Shown: positions 42,657 to 53,489, counted from the stretch's first letter. The stretch is 64,000 nucleotides of DNA from Sepioteuthis lessoniana (GCA_963585895.1 OY757916.1:26406624-26470623), one strand, 5' to 3'. Numbers and translations: made by a program. Notes: generated by a model from the letters alone, not told the origin.

Positions 42657-43205
42657 AGTTTTGATGGTTAGAGTGTTCGCCAATGGTCCGGGAGACCTTG
42701 GTTCAATCCCAGGTTGAGTCATGCCAAAGACTCCAAAAATGGTACTTGATGCCTCCTTGCTTAACACTCAGCATTATAAGGAATGGATCAAGGGTAAAGT
42801 GGAGCAACGCAGGGAAGGGAGTAGTGCCTTCCCCTACACCTTGGTGTAGTATCTATCAAAAAGGTGTAGTCGTTATCGTCGTAGGAAATGGACACGGCGA
42901 CACGAGTTCAAATCCTGGACGAGACTGATTGCATTTCACATAGCACTAATACTCTTGGGAAAGGTATGAATCCGATTATTCTCCCTCCGGCTATGGGTAA
43001 ATAGTAGGGCACACTAGGTTCTTCAGCCTCGGTTAGGCAACTAGTCTAGGAGAAGGAAAACTCTGAATTCAAACCTGTTAAACTCTGCTTAAAAATTGAC
43101 CTTGTGTCATATCCTACCCGAGCGGAGGGGTTGGTAAATAGAATCAAAAAGGGAGCCTTCGGGTCACCCTCGACTACGGTCGCGAACTTTACTTACTTAT
43201 ATGTT
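42657..43205 (+). mobile_element. SINE B split by SINE A
   Basis: B runs from GATGGTTAGAGTGTTCGCC to TAGTATCTATCAAAAAGG (42864). It resumes after the A insertion at 43153 with GAGCCTTCGGGTCACCCTCG and ends GAACTTTACTTACTTA. The start lacks the usual TTGGTCTAG and instead reads like the right half of the inverted B dimer described at 48550. Confidence 0.87.
42865..43142 (+). mobile_element. SINE A inside SINE B
   Basis: A copy missing a few head bases (TGTAGTCGTTATCGTCG), otherwise complete through GAGGGGTTGGTAAATAGA. Target-site duplication ATCAAAAAGG at 42855-42864 and 43143-43152. Confidence 0.93.
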
Positions 43206-43254
43206 CACATTTTCTCTTTGCACATGATCCTCTCAAATACAAATAATTTTCACA

Positions 43255-43465
43255 CAGATTTATTTGGATGGGAGCCTACCACCCTGGATCAGAGTGAACT
43301 TTGGAGTAATGGCAATTCAAAGGTACTTAACACTCCCCAAATTTCCTAAACTGGAGCCTCTTCATTAGTTTAGTGTCATACACAGGGCACAACTTTTTAG
43401 GACAGAGGGTCTTACAGTTCTGCAGCGACACAATCAGCATATTGTAAGCCTCGCCAACAGAGCAG
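43255..43465 (-). mobile_element. C' retroposon body
   Basis: CCTACCACCCTGGATCAGAG, GAGTAATGGCAATTC, CTGGAGCCTC and GCATATTGTAAGCCTCGCC, matching 8795-9012. The tail end is missing. Confidence 0.65.
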
Positions 43466-43604
43466 GCATGTTTGGTTTGTTTGAGTTTTATGGCATATCA
43501 ACCACTATAGGTTATTTCATTCCAAATCCCCTATATAAATATATGTTTTGGCTTGATTGGGTTTTATGGCATATCAACCTTTATAGGTCATTTCATTCAA
43601 AATC

Positions 43605-43646
<42 letters not shown>

Positions 43647-44155
43647 CGTTAAGTTTGATTGGGTTTTATGGCATATCAACCATTATAGGTTATTTAGTGC
43701 CAAATCCTCTTAAAACATATATATCTTTTGGTTTGATTGTGTTTTATGGCATATCAACATTTATAGGTTATTTCATTCCAAATCTTATATATATATATAT
43801 ATATATATATGGGTTGGTTGGGTTTTATGGCTTATCAACCATCATAGGTTATTTCCAAATCCTCTTTATACATATATATATATATATGTATATATTTATG
43901 GTTAGGGTCAATTGGGTTTTATGGCATATCAACCATTATAGGTTATTTTAAAATTGGGTTTTATGGGATATCAACAATTACCGGTTGTTTCATTCCAAAT
44001 CGTCTTTATATATATATGGTTAGGTTTGATTGGATTTTATGGCATATCAACCATTACTGGTTATTTCATTCCAAATCCTCTTAATATGTATATGGTTTGG
44101 TTGGGTTGGGTTTTATGGCATATCAACCATCATAGGTTATTTAGTGCTAAATCCT

Positions 44156-44211
<56 letters not shown>

Positions 44212-44992
44212 CATATGATTTGTAAACACATTTTGTTGATAACATTCTTAAATGAGCCTAAGCTCATTTTTTTTGGCACACAGTAAAATGGTTTCAAGCA
44301 GTTCTACCTAAAATAGATAATTCTTTTTCCTATTGATCCTTTGTGCACATTTAAATGAATATACATATGATTTGTGAGAAAACAGTTTGTTGGTAATTAC
44401 ATTTTTAAATATAATTGTTTGCACATGAATATTGTAATTGTTTCTCCACAGTTAAATGGTTTCAATTATTGTAATCTAACACCACTAATTCTATTCAATA
44501 TCAATCATTTCTTTACATACAGTGAAGTGGTGACAAGTATTGCTATTTAACACTAATTATTCAATTCAATGTTACTCATTCATTTGCACACAGTTAGATG
44601 GTCCCAAGCATTGCTATATACTACTAATTAAACATCATTCATATATTTACATACAGTTAAATGATCAAACAATTCTATTTGAAATGATTCAATATAGCGT
44701 AAACTATTTGTTTGCGCAGAGTTTAAATGTCAAGCAGATCTATTTGACCCATACATAGGACCCTATAACATGCTACCACTCCAGGTCAGAGTGGACCTGG
44801 GGTGTTGTTTATCTTAAAAAATATATATAAACACACACACATAGCAACTCTGCATTCCCTAAAGCTCCAACATTACAAGAGTTTCACCATCAGATTGTTT
44901 AGTGTTATATCCAGGACACTCAAGGTTGGGGGCCTTACCTCTCTTCAGAGATGGCATCAGTGCATTCTTCAGCACCAGCTGACTGGGCTTGG
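43466..44992 (-). mobile_element. C retroposon with nine tandem 3' hairpin units
   Basis: From 43466 to about 44215 the module TTTTATGGCATATCAACC...GGTTATTT recurs with ATGG at 43490, 43566, 43668, 43746, 43827, 43921, 43963, 44039 and 44115. Variable TA and CT runs separate the units. The subunit region, body and 5' end (CAGCTGACTGGGCT) follow. A short insertion with a TA/CA run lies in the body at 44812-44845. The 132-codon frame through the array is incidental. Confidence 0.85.
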
Positions 44993-45018
44993 GACATGCA
45001 GAGGAGTTAGATAAATAG

Positions 45019-45042
45019 GTACACACACACACACACACACAT

Positions 45043-45079
<37 letters not shown>

Positions 45080-45082
45080 AAC
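45019..45082. repeat. (CA)n and (TA)n microsatellites
   Basis: CA run at 45019-45060 followed by TA run at 45061-45079. Confidence 0.97.
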
Positions 45083-45800
45083 ATATGAGTATTCTTTGGT
45101 CCAGTTAAACCGGAGTTGGGAGTAATTCCATTTTCTTGAGGAAAAAATGCACATTTTGCTTTTTCCAGAGCCAAAAAAATTATTAAATAAGAGAAGTGAA
45201 TTAATAGCTAGGTGTAGACATATGACTAAATTTAAACTATAGATAATTAATAAAAAACGCATAGAGTTAAATTGAGAATTAATGTAAATGAATAAATAAA
45301 ATAAAATGTTTGATAGAAAATTGTGAAAAAGCATATAATACATACGTACTACTCATAAAAAGTGTAACTGATTAATGGTTTCTAAATAGTTTTGAAATTT
45401 TAGAATATTATAAATAAATTAAATATTTGTTTTAGTTTAATATATCTATTACTGTATCATTACGTAAAGTTTAAATCTAATTCAATATAAAATCTGTAAT
45501 TTTGGTCAAAATGTAATTAAAAAATTTAAAATTTTAAAATTTTTTTTTATAAATTTACTACATTTCTAACCGAAATTAAAATTTAAAACGGAAGTGGGCT
45601 TAATGAGGAGATAACTCTTCACCCCTCTTCTATCCCCTCCTACTTTTTCTGTGTCTATTCTAGTTTTTTTATCTAAAAGATCTGAAGAAGTCCGGTTAAT
45701 TTTTTTTCGTGGTTTTGGAAATTTCAAAAATGCATAACAGGATGGAAATAAATTTATAATCCTATGTGACCGGTTTTGTTGTTTTTCTTAAAAAATATAT
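45083..45800. mobile_element. G repeat, long form
   Basis: Starts AGTATTCTTTGGTCCAGTTA and CCGGAGTTGGGAGTAATTCC, and ends TGTGACCGGTTTTGTTGTTT then TTCTTAAA. The reverse complement of 50880-51056 has the same two ends only 190 bp apart. Inside are AT-rich DNA and AAGATCTGAAGAAGTCCGG, faintly like the F core. TA runs lie at both sides. Orientation is not known. Confidence 0.7.
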
Positions 45801-46067
45801 ATAAACACACACACACACACACATCTATATATATATATATATATATATAAACATATATATATTCAAGTAAAAATAGACAAGAAACAGTAAAATATATTTG
45901 CGTCTTGATGATGACCATCTCTATTTCACATTTGGTTTTAGTTTCTTTGTTAAAGCACTTTATCCAATTTGCCATAGATAATCCCAATTGACATTTGTGT
46001 CTACTGCTGTTTCAGCACTTTTTCATAATTTACAAACTAACTGTTCATAATTGGATATACATGATTG
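45801..46067. other. CA/TA tract and unassigned DNA
   Basis: CA and TA runs at 45802-45860, then unassigned AT-rich sequence. Confidence 0.5.
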
Positions 46068-46635
46068 GTTTAGTTTCTTTGTAGCATATCAACATTCATA
46101 GGGTATTTAAAGTCAAAACCATCCTTGTGGAAGAACAGTCGAAGTACTATTTAAGTTATAGCTGGTAAAGATAAAAAGGTTTATACTTTCCCAAGAGTAT
46201 TAGTGTTGCATTCTGGTTAGTGAACGCTTGTAATATTAGATAAAGGACAAACCACGATATGAGAGGAAATAGAGATATATTCTCAGGAAAAAGTATATAC
46301 AATAGAGAGACTGTTAGTAGACAAGAACATAGGATTAGTGAATACAGAATAAAGAGATAGTCCAACAATAGTATTGGCTTTAGCAAGTAAGGTGATCTAA
46401 TGCGATCTCCAGTCTCCAACACTCTAATACTATTCCTATAAGAAGCTGCTCTTCACCTTCTAGTCTGCCCTGATATTAGTAGCTACTGCTATACATGGCA
46501 GATGGACTAGTTCATTGTGTGGAAAAAGGTGGGTGATACCCAACAAATAGCCTGAAAATGAATGTAATGGTGTGACTTGAGTTCAAACTCACTATGTCAT
46601 GGTACAGCACATTAGCACATGATACCGCAGGGGCC
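46068..46635 (-). mobile_element. SINE D interrupted by about 350 bp
   Basis: The 3' module and body lie at 46068-46202 (CATATCAACATTCATAGGG...CCCAAGAGTATTAGT) and the reversed head at 46553-46635 (AAAATGAATGTAATGGTGTG, GAGTTCAAACTCACTATG, GCAGGGGCCCC). The insert 46203-46552 is not recognised; no clear terminal repeats are visible. Confidence 0.65.
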
Positions 46636-46639
46636 CCTC

Positions 46640-47566
46640 ACTCTAGCATGTATTGTATCCTCTGGTTTTTATAGGCTGTTTAGCATTGGTTTTGTTTTTA
46701 GTTTTCTTTTTTGTTTTCCATCTCTTCAACAAGAATCCTTGAGTCTGACTGAATCATAGGACTGAGAGTTACGATCATACATTGCCAATTCAATAAATAT
46801 TGGAGTTGATTTCCTCCCAATGACAACAAACACGGTGCCAGTTGTCATGACAAATGTGACATTTATTTTCTCTTGCTCATTATCTCCAGTGTATCACCCT
46901 ATTACTTTGCTTGTAACATGGAGAGCAACAACCTCTTTTTTTTATAAGAGCTCTTTGGGGAGGTATCCTCTCTCTCTTGGTGAGATATCTGAGACTGCAT
47001 CTGAAGAATATGTTACTGCTTTTCTTGCTGCTGCTGCTGCTGCTGCTGCTGCTTCTGAGTGATAGGATCTCTTGTCTTTTTCTACACCATCCCCACATCG
47101 CATCATCTGGAACATATGTTGGTTCCAATCAAGAAATGTCAATCTGAAATAACACAACACTCGCATCTATTGCGGAGGTTTTACTCCCATTTCTTCAGCA
47201 CTTCTTACTCTCTATGATGGTAAATATGCCAGCTTTGATGGACATAAAGATTCTGGTGGTAGTGACGGGGTGGCAGTTTTGTCAGAGGTGGTGGTAGAGT
47301 TGTTGCTGCTACTTCTGCTGCTGTTGCTTTTTTTGGTAGTACTAGTTTTGATAAAAGTGATGGAAGCAGTATAAATGATGGAAATGACTGTGTTGTCGTT
47401 GCTGGTGGTGGTTGTGTTGATAGACGCAGTGTTAAAGATGGTGATGGGGTTTATAGAGATGATGGTTGTGTTCATGGTGGTGGGGGTGGTGGTGGTAGTT
47501 TTAATAGAGAAGATGGGGATCTTAGTGATAATTGTAATAATGAAGGTGGTGATGTTTTTAATAGCA
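46640..47566. other. Unassigned; (CTG)n and GGT-rich DNA
   Basis: (CTG)n at 47027-47052 and an irregular GGTGGT/GTTGTG-rich run at 47250-47570. These give Ala- or Thr-rich spurious frames. No gene is recognised. Confidence 0.5.
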
Positions 47567-47582
47567 TTATAGTGATTATGTA

Positions 47583-47841
47583 CCGGCTCATTGGTCTAGT
47601 GGGTAGAGTGTTGGCCAATGGAGTGGGAGACTTGGGTTCAATCCCAGGTCTTGTCGTACCAAAGACTCAAAAAACGCTACTTGATACCTCCTTGCTTAAT
47701 ACTCAGTGATATGAGGTATATTTCAAGGGTAAAGTGGAGCAATCCAGGGAAAGGAGTAACGCCCTCCCCAACACCTCAGTGTAGTAGCTATTGAAAAGGG
47801 AGCCTTCTGGTCATCCTCGACTACGGTCGCCAACTTTACTT
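47583..47841 (+). mobile_element. SINE B, best copy
   Basis: 259 bp, starting CCGGCTCATTGGTCTAGTGG (A box), then GGGTTCAATCCCAGG (B box), GTACCAAAGACTC, ACTTGATACCTCCTTGC, GGGTAAAGTGGAGCAATCC and CGACTACGGTCGCCAACTTT. The flanks are a 16-bp duplication, TTATAGTGATTATGTA, at 47567-47582 and 47842-47857. This copy fixes both ends of the monomer. Confidence 0.96.
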
Positions 47842-47867
47842 TTATAGTGATTATGTAGATATTGGTT

Positions 47868-48005
47868 TGGTTTGGATTCTTTGATTAATGGCATATCAAC
47901 CTTCATGGTGTATTTAATGTCAAAGTCATCCATGTAAATGAACAAAAGTCGTACTATTTAACCCATAGTTGGAGGGATAAAGGGATTCTCACCTTTCCCT
48001 ATTTT
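47868..48005 (-). mobile_element. SINE D, 3' half
   Basis: TTGATTAATGGCATATCAAC module, then CTATTTAACCCATAGTTGGA and TCACCTTTCCC. The head is absent. Confidence 0.75.
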
Positions 48006-48039
48006 ATGCTCTCTCCTAAGGAGTTATATTTTCAGCAAG

Positions 48040-48110
48040 TCACACCATGTTAATCTGGCCTTGTGCCATATTCCAGAAACATGGTAAGTGAATACCAAGG
48101 TCTTAGAAAG
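48040..48110 (+). mobile_element. SINE E fragment
   Basis: CTGGCCTTGTGCCATATTC and TGGTAAGTGAATACCAAGG resemble the E 3' half. Short and uncertain. Confidence 0.45.
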
Positions 48111-48139
48111 TTGGAATTTTAAATTGAATCATTTTTGTC

Positions 48140-48385
48140 TTGTTTTGGTTTGATTTCTTTGTTTAATGGCATATCAACCTTTGTGGCTCATTTAATGCCA
48201 AAGCCGTCCTTGTAGAAGAATAGTTGTGGTGTGATTTAACCCTTAGCTAGGGAGATAATGGAGTTCATACTTTTCCCATGGGCATTAGTCCAAAAGTAAA
48301 CGTAACAGTATGATTGGAGTTCAAACTCGCTTACCATGCTATCAAAGTCTTGCATGTTACCCATAATCTCACAGTGACTCTCCCC
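48140..48385 (-). mobile_element. SINE D
   Basis: TTGTTTAATGGCATATCAAC...TTTAATGCCA module, CCCATGGGCATTAGTCC, GTAAACGTAACAGTATG, GAGTTCAAACTCGCTTACC. The head is eroded near CAGTGACTC. Confidence 0.82.
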
Positions 48386-48549
48386 CATATATAATGGTGA
48401 TAGAGGCCATATGAAAATGGTGTTGGTGGTGATGATGGTGGTGTTGATGAAAGCTGTAATAAAACTGATATTGGTAAATATGATGAAAATTTTAATGCCA
48501 ATGGTAATGATGATTAAATTTGTCATTCATGATTCAAATTGTTGGTGTA

Positions 48550-49016
48550 AGTAAAGTTGGCATCCTTAGTCGAGGGTGACCCGAAGGCTCCCTTTTCAAT
48601 AGCTACTACACTGAGGTGTAGTGGAGGGTGCTACTCCTCTCCCTGGATTGCTCCACTTTACCCTTAATCCTAACCTTATAATGCTGAGTGCTAAGCATTG
48701 TGGCATTAAGTACCATTTTTTGAGTCTTTGGTATAACTTGACCCAGGACTGAACCCTGGTCTCCTGGACCATTGGATGGTTAGAATGTTCGCCAATGGCC
48801 CAGGAGACATGGGTTCAATCCCAGGTCAAGTCATACCAAAGATTCAAAAATGGTACTTGATGCCTCCTTGCTTAACACTCAGCATTATAAGGTAAGAATC
48901 AAGGGTAAAGTGGAGCAATCCAGGAAAAGGAGTAGTGCTCTTCCCTACACCTTGATGTAGTAGCTATTGAAAAGGGAACCTTTGGGTCACCCTCAACTAT
49001 GGTCGCCCACTTTACT
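48550..49016. mobile_element. Inverted SINE-B dimer, copy 1
   Basis: Two B copies joined head to head. The minus-strand copy is 48550-48775 and the plus-strand copy is about 48776-49016. The inverted words ACCATTGG and CCAATGGC lie on either side of a 16-nt spacer, ATGGTTAGAATGTTCG (48776-48791). The whole unit is flanked once by TTGTTGGTGTA (48539-48549 and 49017-49027), so it appears to have inserted as one molecule. The same spacer recurs at 54293-54308. Confidence 0.9.
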
Positions 49017-49076
49017 TTGTTGGTGTACTGTTATCTAAAATAATGACATCATTATGTCGGACAAAACTAATAAGAT

Positions 49077-49355
49077 CCTATTTACCAACCCCTCCGCTCG
49101 GGCAGGATATGACACAAGGTCAGTTTTTAAGCTGAGTTTAACAGGTTTGAATTCAGAGTTTTCCTTCTCCTAGACTAGTTGCCTAACCAAGGCTGAAGAA
49201 CCTAGTCTGCCCTACTATTTACCCATAGCTGGAGGGAGAATAATTGGATTCATACCTTTCCCACGGGTATTAGTGCTATGTGAAATGCAATGAGTTTCGT
49301 CCAGGATTTGAACTCGTTTCCTACGACGATAACAATTACACCATGGGCACCTCCT
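49077..49355 (-). mobile_element. SINE A
   Basis: Reversed A copy with 14-bp target-site duplication AAAACTAATAAGAT at 49063-49076 and 49356-49369. About 16 bases between the two promoter boxes are missing relative to other A copies. Confidence 0.94.
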
Positions 49356-49482
49356 AAAACTAATAAGATAAAAGCTTCTATTCATTGAGCCCGTTACAAA
49401 TAATTAAATCTAATGCCAATAACATTTTTGAGTAGCATACTATACACAGCACAGTTGTTCATGATCTATGATTATATAGTAG

Positions 49483-49735
49483 CCAACCCCTCCGCCACAA
49501 AATCTTTGAATGGAATAAAGCTGGTTTGAATGCAGAGTTTTCCTTCTCTTATACTGGTTACCAAACCATGGCTAAAGAACTCAGTCTGCCTTACTATTTA
49601 CCCCTTGCTAGGGTGAGAATAAGAGATGGATTCAGGGTATTAGAGTGAAGTGAAGCGCAACCATCTCATCCCGAATTTGAACTCAAATCTTCAATTCCAT
49701 TCCCTCTGATAATAACCATTACATTAAGTGAGCCT
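49483..49735 (-). mobile_element. SINE A, old copy
   Basis: CCAACCCCTCCGCC, GCAGAGTTTTCCTTCTC, CAGTCTGCCTTACTATTTAC and reversed head ATAATAACCATTACATTAAG. Strongly diverged. Confidence 0.78.
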
Positions 49736-50007
49736 CCTTGAAAAATTTTCATTAAAAAGTCGACCTGGAAATAAGTCATGGTGACTTTTGGAAAGATGTT
49801 AATAGCCATAAATTTCTATAAGAAAAGGACACTAATGTCATTACTTATCAGTTGGTAAAAGTAGACAGGATGAAGGAGTAATAATGATTGTAGAAAGATA
49901 TAGGTAAGGAGGATAAGGAGGAAGAGGTTGAGGATAAGAAGGAGAAGGAGGAGGAGGAGGAGGAGGATGACATCATTTGAGGTAAAGGTCAGAGCATGAT
50001 TATTAAG

Positions 50008-50177
50008 GGGAGTCACCCTAATGTAATGGCTAAAGTGCTGGACTGTGGCCCTAAAATAAGCAATTTTGAAATATGTTATTATGTTCACATTCGAACTAAT
50101 ACCCTTAGGAAAGATATTTACTTCCTTATCCTCCCAGCTATGGGTTAAATAGTGTCACTGCTGTTCTTCTTCAAGAG
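50008..50177 (+). mobile_element. SINE D, 3' end missing
   Basis: Head GAGTCACCCTAATGTAATGG, CTGGACTGTGGCCC, CACATTCGAACTAATACCC, CCAGCTATGGGTTAAATAG and GCTGTTCTTCTTCAAGAG. It stops before the hairpin module where another D head begins. 49736-50007 holds an AGG-rich tract (49900-49975) and is otherwise unassigned. Confidence 0.8.
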
Positions 50178-50322
50178 GGGGTGTCCTCATGGTGTAATGG
50201 TTAAAGCGATGGACTGCGAAATTGTCGAAAGCGAGTTCGTTCTCCAATCATGCTATTCAGAGTTTTCCTTCTCCTAGACTAGTTGCCTCACCAACGCTGA
50301 AGAACCTAGTCTGCCCTCACTA
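50178..50322. mobile_element. SINE D head joined to an inverted SINE A piece
   Basis: D head GGTGTCCTCATGGTGTAATG to CCAATCATGCTATT (about 50254). It is directly fused to reversed A body CAGAGTTTTCCTTCTCCTAG...GAACCTAGTCTGCCC. It may be a template-switch chimera or nested truncation. Confidence 0.75.
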
Positions 50323-50879
50323 ATACTTATATTGGTAGAACAACAACCATCTTCTTTCATTGTTTTATATACTACAACTCGGATAATCGTGCCATCAAAA
50401 AACATATAATTACAGCACAAAGTAATAACATTTATAAATTCACAACTGCTGAAATACAATCATCATCATCATATCGCGCTGGTAGCACGACAAATCCTCA
50501 AAACAATCTGTATCAAAAGTAAACAAGCAACCATAAATAAAATCACATTCAACACTGCCTTGAGCATATTAAATATCTTCAACAATTAACTTGCCAACTA
50601 AAGCACCCTTATGAATGATAAACCCTTCCAACATAATGAATATCACACCCAAACAAAATAAAAACATATAATACCCACAAAAAAGTCCCCCTTAAGATAA
50701 TCAATATGACTGAAAACAATTAGGGGCAAAACTAGAGGCTATTTCTCTATGAGCTGGAGCCAAATACGAAGAAACTGGCAAGAAAGCTAGAAAAACAGCA
50801 CAATAAGATCATAAAAAAGGCAAGTTCCATGGCCTTTAACCAAAATTGGATAAACAATATATACATACATACATATATA
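50323..50879. other. Unassigned; tiny LINE-a tip
   Basis: CATCATCATCATATCGCGCT then GGTAGCACGAC at 50460-50490 is the LINE-a 3' tip. The rest is AT-rich with no gene. Confidence 0.5.
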
Positions 50880-51056
50880 CATATATATATACTTTAAGAA
50901 AAACAACGAAACCGGTCACATTAAAGAATTTATTACTCTGTATTATTGTTACATTGAGCTCTTTACCAGGAAAATTTAAATATTCATTCATGAATAATTT
51001 CTTGTCCTGATGGAATTACTCCCAACTCCGGTTTAACTGGACCAAAGAATACTATA
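50880..51056. mobile_element. G repeat, short form
   Basis: Opens ACTTTAAGAAAAACAACGAA then ACCGGTCACATT and ends CTCCGGTTTAACTGGACC then AAAGAATACT. TA runs lie on both sides. Matches 57965-58105 and the ends of 45083-45800. Confidence 0.82.
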
Positions 51057-51069
51057 TATATATATATAT

Positions 51070-52145
51070 TGTGATGGCAAATTGACTAAAATCCCCAAAC
51101 GGGACTTTATTTTCACACGTGTGAAGACGGGGCAGGTTGGCACTTGATCCCCTATAGAATAAGTCCTCGTTCAGAGTTTTTCTCTCAGGCATATAAGACC
51201 TGGCATATTAGATGAGGGATTAATTTGGGGCCAGACTGACCGCCGCTGGCAAGGGGTTCCAAATTTCACACTATCCACACACCCACCAAGGCCACTAAAC
51301 TTCCTTCCCTAGACAACAGAAGATATGGACCTATAGGTTTTAGTCATAATAATATTATATTGTAGTAGTCGGCAACTCCGGTTTCCCATGTGATATTTTA
51401 AAGGAATTAATAGGACAATTCTAAGCAAAATAACATAAGGCGAATAGAAGCTGAAAAGGAAATGGGACTCAACAAATTCGTAGCAGAACTGCAAAGAACA
51501 ACTTAGACCACGTGGTAACATAAAAATATGTGAATCCTTTACTATACAAAGAGATACACTTTCAAAGTGTCAAATATGTATAATGAATGGACAGTTCATG
51601 AACATAAATGTCTTTTCTTGACTTTCGTTTATCTTCACATTGAGAGAGAGAGTGGTATATAAAATTTGGGTATAAAGGAGAAATAGTCCCAAAGTTACTT
51701 ATCTTATTTTTCGACGGGGTTCCGCTGGAGAATCTTTCTTCTTTCACGGGCTAATAGACTTTAAGCTATTTTTAACACTGGCTTGAAGAACTTGGGTCCC
51801 TCGTGTCCAAGATATGTTTTTGTCTTCTTCACCTGGAGTAAATGGCTATGGGTCTGTCTACCACGAGCCCCTTTCAATAACTGACTTTCTTATTTTCTAT
51901 TTCCGCTGACGGGAAGGAGTCCCTACTTCCGTTTTAGGGTCCCAGCCAATCATTTAGCTTCTACCTTCCTCCCCCACCTGGTGTCCGGCGACCTGAGGTT
52001 ACTAAGTACCAACATCTGTTGATATCCCCTCTGTGACCTACATTCTTTCTTAACGGTCACTTTTTTGATGGGTTGCCACTGTTCATTCCAACGGGAGGAT
52101 AGTATTAATCTTATTTCTATCGTCTTCATGGGATATCACGTGACA
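51070..52145 (-). mobile_element. LTR2 solo LTR fossil, copy 1
   Basis: About 1.08 kb. The plus-strand ends are TGTGATGG and CACGTGACA, with ATAT at both sides (inside a TA tract, so the duplication is not proof). It aligns inverted with 54736-55750 over its whole length. Shared words include ACACGTGTGAAGACGGGGCA, TAATATTATA and GCCAATCA. No internal region adjoins it. Probably Gypsy-type; old, by divergence from copy 2. Confidence 0.82.
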
Positions 52146-52159
52146 ATATATATATATTT

Positions 52160-52228
52160 ATGGTCATAATAGCAATTCTAAACAGACTTAAAAGCTATTG
52201 TAGTCCATGTCTTTTTCTTTCATTTTTT
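52160..52228 (+). repeat. 65-bp direct repeat, copy 1
   Basis: TATGGTCATAATAGCAATTC...TAGTCCATGTCTTTTTC recurs at 53256-53325. It is not part of a family seen elsewhere. Confidence 0.85.
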
Positions 52229-52265
52229 GAAGGTCCTAGTATATACATATATATATATATACATA

Positions 52266-52483
52266 CAAGGATCCTTCAAAAAATTATATTCCTTACCCAG
52301 AAAAAAGAGATTTAGTTGAATATTTTCAGGGAGGCAATTCATTACATCTTTTTATAAAACTAGAAAAACTAATTCTGATTTCTGTATTGATTTCTGTGCT
52401 TGTGAGGCCCATACAAAGGCAAGAAGAGTGTAATATACATAAAATTTTAATGAGGCTTAGAACTTTCTGAACGACCCTCATGT

Positions 52484-52484
<1 letters not shown>
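52266..52484. mobile_element. Short mariner-like MITE
   Basis: The right end reversed reads GAGGGTCGTTCAGAAAGTTC, a typical mariner terminal repeat. The left end AAGGATCCTTCAAAAAATTA is a diverged inverted match. About 215 bp with no coding sequence. Confidence 0.65.
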
Positions 52485-52533
<49 letters not shown>

Positions 52534-52795
52534 TACTGTTGGTACATGGAAATTTAAAAAGGCAAATACTAAGAGGCATATGCAAAATTAGGAGATTACA
52601 ATATGTAGAATTTGTTGAAATCACAAGGGGCCTTTTCATCTGAGGACAACCTTCAGAAGTCATTTAAAAACGATGTAAATAAGATTTGAGAAAAGTGGGG
52701 TGAAAAGGAAAATGATAGCAAGACCAAGTGGGAGGAGGAAAAAAAATCAAAAGATGCGTAAACATTGGATATATATATATATATATATATAAAGT

Positions 52796-53037
52796 AAGTA
52801 AAGTTGGCAACTGTAGTCAAGGGCGACCAGAAGGCCCACTTTTCAATAGCTACCACACCAAGGTGTAGGGGAGGGCGCTACTCCGTTCCTTGGATTGCTC
52901 CACCTTACCCTTGATATGAACCTTATAATGCTCAGTGTTAAGCAAGGAGGTATCAAGTACCATTTTTAATGTCTTTGGTATGACGCAACCTGGGATTGAA
53001 CCCAGATCTCCCTGACCATTGGCAAACACTCTACACC
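52796..53037 (-). mobile_element. SINE B
   Basis: GTAAAGTTGGCAACTGTAGT to the reversed B box GGGATTGAACCCAG and GGCAAACACTCTACACC. It lies between a TA run (52770-52792) and unassigned DNA. Confidence 0.88.
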
Positions 53038-53255
53038 TTCACATTTTTTAGATTTAGTTTGCTCTTGAGCAAGATCCTGATATATTCCTTCTCTAGCTTC
53101 CCAGAATCATAGTTATGATTATTAATATATTTCATGCCTATCAATGTTCACACTTGATATCTGATAAAATTATTTGGTCAAATCTCTCATTCGTCATTTT
53201 GGGTCCTGAACTGTAAAGGAATAAAAAAGATGAATAGTTTAAGTGTATCTTTTAT

Positions 53256-53325
53256 TTATGGTCATAATAGCAATCCTAAACAGACTTAAAAGCAATTGTA
53301 GTCCATGTCTTTTTCTTCCATTTTT
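53256..53325 (+). repeat. 65-bp direct repeat, copy 2
   Basis: Second copy of 52160-52228. T-rich DNA (53325-53460) and GCA repeats (53472-53486) follow, with no gene. Confidence 0.85.
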
Positions 53326-53489
53326 TTATTTCCCTTTTTTTCTTCTTTTCTTTAATTCCTTCTCTTTTCTTTTTAACCATTTCTCTCTTCTCTCTTTCCT
53401 CCTCCTCAGGCTGCCCACTTTTTGAAGCAAAATTTTATCATTTTCTTTTTTATTTTCTATTTACTTACAAGCAGCAGCAGCAGCTTTAA

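Noticed and set aside
43553-43951. 132-codon frame with repeated GFYGIST motifs as a repeat protein
   Set aside because: It reads through the C hairpin modules and TA spacers. Spacer lengths vary and shift the frame.
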